DNA from: Paraburkholderia bryophila
Lineage (GTDB): Bacteria; Pseudomonadota; Gammaproteobacteria; Burkholderiales; Burkholderiaceae
Assembly: GCF_003269035.1 (NCBI RefSeq)
Contig: NZ_QLTK01000037.1
Location: 1 to 64,000, forward strand
Direction: 5' to 3'
DNA length: 64,000 nucleotides
Shown here: piece after piece, positions 60,095-64,000 of the stretch
Numbering within the stretch: position 1 is the stretch's first letter
Layout of the letters: every line of letters starts with the position of its first letter
Program-made: the position numbers and the translations under genes
The notes under the pieces: generated by a model
Seen by the model: the letters and a program-made list of their open reading frames with translations, nothing else
What the model was told of the DNA's origin: nothing
Databases searched by the model: none

Positions 60095-60675
60095 CGCTCG
60101 ACAGAAAAAAGCAAATACCCTACGCAAGAATTAAGTCACCACGTTGAAGGTTACGACCCCTAGCCGCTTTGGAGGGTGGCGACGGACTATCTATATCGGG
60201 TCGACCACGGTCCGAAGCGAGTCGATGTCTGGCGAGAGCCGTATGCAATCAGCATTGGACCGGGTTCGGCCAGGAAGTGTCATTCGCGGGCACCTTTGCT
60301 CGGACAGTCAGACGTCGGATTCTCCCTTGCAAGCAGTCATTCAATCGCAACGATGAACGTTGCTTCGTCGGCCAAAGCCATTCGGCTGCGCATCGACGTC
60401 GACATGAACGCTCACTGCTTCGGACCAGCCACCGCGCGACGAGGCCGCGGACTTGCTGATGGCAGACAGACCGCAACGGTGAAGGTCACTTAGTGCGTCC
60501 ATTCGATACCGGAATGTGGTGATTACGTGCACCAAGTAATGGATAAAGCGTCGCTACAGCCGTGAAAGAATTGATCGCAGTTAGGCATGGGATGGCCATA
60601 ACTGAATGGGTCCTTCTTCAGTATGCTGGGCCGTGCGGGAAGACGAAGACAACGCCGCGCACGGCACGCAGAAAA
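60095..60675. other. intergenic region without recognised genes
   Basis: About 580 bases between the integrase-like fragment and the ManD-type gene. Several open frames on both strands are short, overlap each other and show no family motif or ribosome site. No terminal inverted repeats or direct repeats bounding an insertion were found by eye. Confidence 0.5.
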
Positions 60676-61923
60676 TCACGGCGTTTGTAACGTCCCGTCC
60701 TTCAACCTCGTCTGGGTCCACGTCGTGACAGTGTTATCACACGGATATTTGGCCGCCTCGGTTTCGTCAATTTCCACGCCCAACCCCGGCTTTTCATTGG
60801 CGTAGACGTAGCCATGCCGAAACTCAGGAAGTCCCGGGAATACGTCGAGCAACGCGGCTCTCGGACCTTTTAGAGCCTGGATCACAAAGTTGGGAGGCTC
60901 GGTGCCTGACCACTCCTGCACACCGAAATTCCGGGAGGCCAGATCGATGTGGATGTTCGCCGCATGGGCCATCGGCGACATGTCGCCTGGTCCATGCCAC
61001 GCCGTCCTCACACCGAACTGCTCGGCGAATATCTGCAGCTTTCGACCTGCCGTGATGCCGCCGATCTGACTCAAGTGCACGCGGATGTAGTCGACCAGTC
61101 GTTCGGTGATCAGGAAGCGCCATTCGTACGGATTGTTGAAGAGCTCGCCCTGAGCTAACGGCGTTGTCGTCTTCGCACGCAACTGACGTATCCATTCGCC
61201 ATCCTCCAACGGAATCGCGTCTTCGAGGAAGAACAGGTCGTACGGTTCCAGCTCGCACGCGAAGCGGATCGCTTCAACTGGCTTCAGACGTTCGTGCACA
61301 TCGTGACACAAGGCGACGTCGAAGCCGATCTTGCTGCGAATGCCGTCGAACAGCTTGAGCGTTTCGCGCATGTACTTCCTGCTGTCGAGATACACGCCGT
61401 CCGCAGAACCGGAAGGCGCGTCCGACGGCGCCCTGCCATAGCCGCCCCCGCCATACCCTCCGCTCTGGCAGCGAATATGCGTGATACCCTGCTCGCGGTA
61501 CTTCTGGATGTTCTCACAAAGCTCGTTGAGATCGCGGCCATCGGCATGCCGGTAAATCGGCACTCCTTCACGGCACTTGCCGCCGAACAACTCATACAAC
61601 GGCATGTTCGCCTGCTTGCCCTTGATATCCCACAGCGCCATGTCGACGCCGGAAATTGCATTGTTCTCGATCGGCCCGTTACGCCAGTACGCGTTCTGGT
61701 GCATCAGTTGCCATAGCTCCTCGATTGCCTCGGCATCGCGGCCGATCAGCAGCGGCCGCAGATACTCCTCGATGAGGCACTTCACCGCGACGTGCCGGTA
61801 GGCGAACGTCGCGCATCCGAGGCCGACGAGACCAGGCTGGTTCGTCTCCACCTTCACGACGATCAGGTTGATGCCTTCCGGCGCGGTCAGGATGACCTTT
61901 ACATCGGTAATCATGGTTGCCAT
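60676..61923 (-). CDS. ManD/RspA-type enolase-superfamily sugar-acid dehydratase
   Basis: 415 residues from ATG 61923 (ATG 61914 possible). Enolase superfamily, mannonate dehydratase subgroup: metal ligands Asp208 (HDVHER, with His210), Glu234 (FLEDAIP), Glu260 (GELFNNP), and His310 (AWHGPGDMSP). It dehydrates a sugar acid (D-mannonate or D-gluconate in known members) to a 2-keto-3-deoxy acid. It follows an MFS sugar-acid transporter (55-base gap) and an IdnO-like SDR on the same strand, forming a uronate/gluconate use unit. Confidence 0.87.
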   Translation of the reverse strand: MATMITDVKVILTAPEGINLIVVKVETNQPGLVGLGCATFAYRHVAVKCLIEEYLRPLLIGRDAEAIEELWQLMHQNAYWRNGPIENNAISGVDMALWDIKGKQANMPLYELFGGKCREGVPIYRHADGRDLNELCENIQKYREQGITHIRCQSGGYGGGGYGRAPSDAPSGSADGVYLDSRKYMRETLKLFDGIRSKIGFDVALCHDVHERLKPVEAIRFACELEPYDLFFLEDAIPLEDGEWIRQLRAKTTTPLAQGELFNNPYEWRFLITERLVDYIRVHLSQIGGITAGRKLQIFAEQFGVRTAWHGPGDMSPMAHAANIHIDLASRNFGVQEWSGTEPPNFVIQALKGPRAALLDVFPGLPEFRHGYVYANEKPGLGVEIDETEAAKYPCDNTVTTWTQTRLKDGTLQTP

Positions 61924-61978
61924 TTTCAGCCTGCCAAAAACGAATCAAGGGAAACAAAGCTGCTGCTCGAGTGGAGCT

Positions 61979-63271
61979 TCACGCGCGATGCGGCGATAGC
62001 GGCACTTCCCGCTTCGTACGCTGATCGGAATGCGCGGGCACGGTTATCATCAGGATCACGGAGAGCAGCAGGCCGCTCGCCATAAAGATGTACGAAGCCG
62101 CCGGGCTGCCGGTCACGCCGTTCAGATAACCCACCACCCATGAACCCGCAAACGCACCCAACGCACCACATGCATTGATCAGGCCAATCGCACCGCCCAG
62201 CACGTTGCTCGGAATCAGCTCGGGCACCAGTGCGAAGAACGGGCCATACGGCGCGTACATACTTGCGCCTGCCACGACCAGCAGCGCGAACGAGATCCAG
62301 AAATACGAGCCGCCGATTAGGTATGAGGCGACGAACGCGATGGTCCCGACGAGCAGCAATGGCCAGACGAACAGCTTGCGGTTGCGTGTCTTGTCCGAGA
62401 GCCACGACGCGAGCAGCATCAGGATGATCGCGCCGAGATACGGCACCGCTGCGAGCCAGCCGACCGAGACGATATCGATCGTCGACGCGGCCTTGAGAAT
62501 CGACGGCAGCCACATGATGAAGCCATACACGCCGATGCTCCACAGCGCGTGAATCGCGCAGAACTTCATCACGATCGACGAACGGAACGCCGACTTGTAG
62601 TCGCGCACCGGGGCAATATGCGCCTGCTCCGCCTTCAGACGTGCGTCGAGTTCGATCTTTTCCGCGTCGCTCATCCAGGGGGCATCGGCCGGACGATCTT
62701 TGACGGTGAACCACCACACCACTGCCCAGACGAGCGCCGGTGCACCTTCGAAGACGAACATCTCGCGCCAGCCGAAACTGTGCACCAGATAGCCCGACAC
62801 CACCGACATCCACAGCACCGTTACCGGGTTGCCGAGAATCAGGAACGTGTTGGCGCGCGAACGCTCGCTGCGCGTGAACCATCGGCTGATGTACATCAGC
62901 ATCGACGGCATCACTGCGGCCTCCACCACACCCAAGATGAATCGCAGCGCCATCAGCATCGGAATGTTGCTGACCATGCCCGTGGCCGCGGCGCACAGCC
63001 CCCACAGAATCAGGCTGAAGAAGATCAGTTTCTTGACGCTATTGCGCTGCGCGTAGATCGCTCCGGGCACCTGAAACAGGCAGTAGCCGAGAAAGAACAG
63101 CGAGCCGATCAGCGACGACGTGCCGTGCGTGATGCCGAGGTCCCTGTCGATCCCGGCCGCGGCGGCAAAGCCGTAGTTCGCGCGGTCGAGATAGGCGAGG
63201 CTGTAGGTGATGAAGATGATGGGCATCAGATACCACCATCTTTGGGGTGCTACGGGCTTGACGCTTTCCAT
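61979..63271 (-). CDS. MFS transporter, ACS family (hexuronate/galactonate-like)
   Basis: 430 residues from ATG 63271 (GGAGAC upstream). About 12 membrane helices. The anion:cation symporter signature is seen at SLAYLDRANYGFAAAAG, and MFS-like LASWLSDKTRNRK between helices 8 and 9. ACS members carry hexuronates, galactonate, glucarate or tartrate. The dehydratase downstream and the SDR upstream indicate a sugar-acid substrate. Confidence 0.9.
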   Translation of the reverse strand: MESVKPVAPQRWWYLMPIIFITYSLAYLDRANYGFAAAAGIDRDLGITHGTSSLIGSLFFLGYCLFQVPGAIYAQRNSVKKLIFFSLILWGLCAAATGMVSNIPMLMALRFILGVVEAAVMPSMLMYISRWFTRSERSRANTFLILGNPVTVLWMSVVSGYLVHSFGWREMFVFEGAPALVWAVVWWFTVKDRPADAPWMSDAEKIELDARLKAEQAHIAPVRDYKSAFRSSIVMKFCAIHALWSIGVYGFIMWLPSILKAASTIDIVSVGWLAAVPYLGAIILMLLASWLSDKTRNRKLFVWPLLLVGTIAFVASYLIGGSYFWISFALLVVAGASMYAPYGPFFALVPELIPSNVLGGAIGLINACGALGAFAGSWVVGYLNGVTGSPAASYIFMASGLLLSVILMITVPAHSDQRTKREVPLSPHRA

Positions 63272-63367
63272 GATGTCTCCGGATCGGTACGGCGCATACA
63301 ACGATTGACTAGCGCGAGTCTGTTTATATTTCTGCTGTCCTCGCGTGGACCCGCACTCAAATCGGCT

Positions 63368-64000
63368 TCAAAGTACGGCGAGCCAGCCGCCGTCCACGTA
63401 AATAATCTGACCGTTCACATAGCTCGACGCGGGCGACGCGAGATACACCGCCGTGCCGACGAGTTCATCCGGTGTGCCCCAGCGCTGCGATGGGTTGCTG
63501 CTTTTCACCCACGCATCGAAGGCCGCATTCTCGATCAGCGGCTTGTTCATGTCGGTCAGGATGTAGCCCGGACCAATCGCGTTCGCCTGGATGTTCGACG
63601 CCGCCCATTCGGCGCTCATTGCGCGCGTCAGCATCTTGATACCGCCCTTTGCCGCCGTGTACGCGCCAACAGTCGCTCGCGCTGCTTCGCTCGTCAGCGA
63701 GCCGATGTTGATGATCTTGCCGCCCGTGCCGCGCGCGATCATGCGACGCGCGGCCTGCTTCGCGACGATGAACGCGCTGGTCAGGTTCGTGTCGATTACG
63801 CGCTGCCAGTCGGTTAGTTCGAGATCAACAAGCGGCTTTCGGAATTGGATGCCGGCGTTATTCACGACGATGTCGATCTGGACGCCGTTCCTGTCCCACT
63901 GCGCGAAGGCCTCGGCCACGGCCGCTTCGTCAGTGACGTCGAAAGCACGGCCCTGCGCCAGATAGCCCGCGCTGGCCAGCTTGCCGACCGATTCAGCCAC
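63368..64000 (-). CDS. gluconate 5-dehydrogenase-like SDR, partial at window edge
   Basis: 210 visible residues; the gene continues past position 64000, so the start and Gly-rich cofactor loop are not seen. NNAGIQFRKPLVDLELTDW, catalytic YTAAKGG and the C-terminal GQIIYVDGGW are typical of IdnO/gluconate 5-dehydrogenase and 2-keto-3-deoxygluconate-type SDRs. Likely the upstream gene of the transporter/ManD operon. Confidence 0.85.
   Translation of the reverse strand: MAESVGKLASAGYLAQGRAFDVTDEAAVAEAFAQWDRNGVQIDIVVNNAGIQFRKPLVDLELTDWQRVIDTNLTSAFIVAKQAARRMIARGTGGKIINIGSLTSEAARATVGAYTAAKGGIKMLTRAMSAEWAASNIQANAIGPGYILTDMNKPLIENAAFDAWVKSSNPSQRWGTPDELVGTAVYLASPASSYVNGQIIYVDGGWLAVL

Noticed and set aside
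60144..60493. Short frames in the gene-poor gap before the ManD gene
   Set aside because: Overlap in several frames, no start signals or motifs; not supported as genes.
1..64000. CRISPR arrays, tRNA/rRNA genes, complete insertion sequences
   Set aside because: Looked for repeated spacers, cloverleaf-like segments and transposase motifs; none seen.

Overview
The window reads as a chromosomal accessory region of a high-GC betaproteobacterium of the Burkholderia/Paraburkholderia type. This rests on codon and GC habit, the C-terminal-Phe porin, the density of LysR/AraC/TetR regulators, and the aromatic-acid catabolic genes. I see no rRNA, tRNA, CRISPR array or intact insertion sequence. Family names below come from motif recognition by eye; no database search was run.

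Region by region. 1-4 kb: a threonyl-tRNA synthetase paralogue lacking its N-terminal domains, an AraC regulator divergent from an EamA transporter, and a DUF3050 protein. 4.2-18 kb: a catabolic locus. A minus-strand train runs from 13118 down to 4281: two ACMSD-type amidohydrolases, UbiD, UbiX, a COG0523 metallochaperone, an NCS2 nucleobase permease, an 8-oxoguanine-deaminase-like amidohydrolase and an arylmalonate-decarboxylase/Asp-Glu-racemase-like enzyme. It is followed by two LysR regulators and a molybdenum hydroxylase pair (2Fe-2S subunit plus Tat-exported large subunit). Together these suggest uptake, hydroxylation, decarboxylation and ring breakdown of an unidentified N-heteroaromatic acid. 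18.1-20.4 kb: a TetR-controlled Ohr/esterase stress module with operator palindromes. 20.5-25.6 kb: porin, YczE-like membrane protein, divergent adenine-deaminase-family enzyme and LysR. 25.7-32.9 kb: a TetR regulator and an RND efflux set (outer-membrane factor divergent from adaptor plus pump), with two matching operator-like repeats in the shared promoter region.

33-40.5 kb: sarcosine/N-methyltryptophan oxidase, a secreted beta-propeller protein, a GNAT acetyltransferase, an RlpA-like protein, two SDRs and a divergent AraC regulator. 40.7-44.6 kb: a SiaABCD-like partner-switching/c-di-GMP operon (CBS-SpoIIE phosphatase, SiaB kinase, SiaC, GGEEF cyclase) ending in a ParA/MinD ATPase. 44.6-51.3 kb: serine hydrolase lipoprotein, M3 peptidase, AraC-GyrI regulator, DHA2 efflux pump and GST.

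51.4-59.9 kb: a tightly coupled operon (successive 4-base stop/start overlaps) for aerobic 2-aminobenzoate (anthranilate) breakdown through CoA thioesters: abmA-type monooxygenase/reductase, SDR, MarR, enoyl-CoA hydratase, acyl-CoA dehydrogenase, thioesterase, Rid protein and CoA ligase. Its strong promoter carries an inverted repeat and abuts a fragment that looks like an integrase N-terminus, beyond which about 580 bases have no convincing gene. 60.7-64 kb: sugar-acid genes (ManD-type enolase-superfamily dehydratase, MFS transporter, SDR running off the window).
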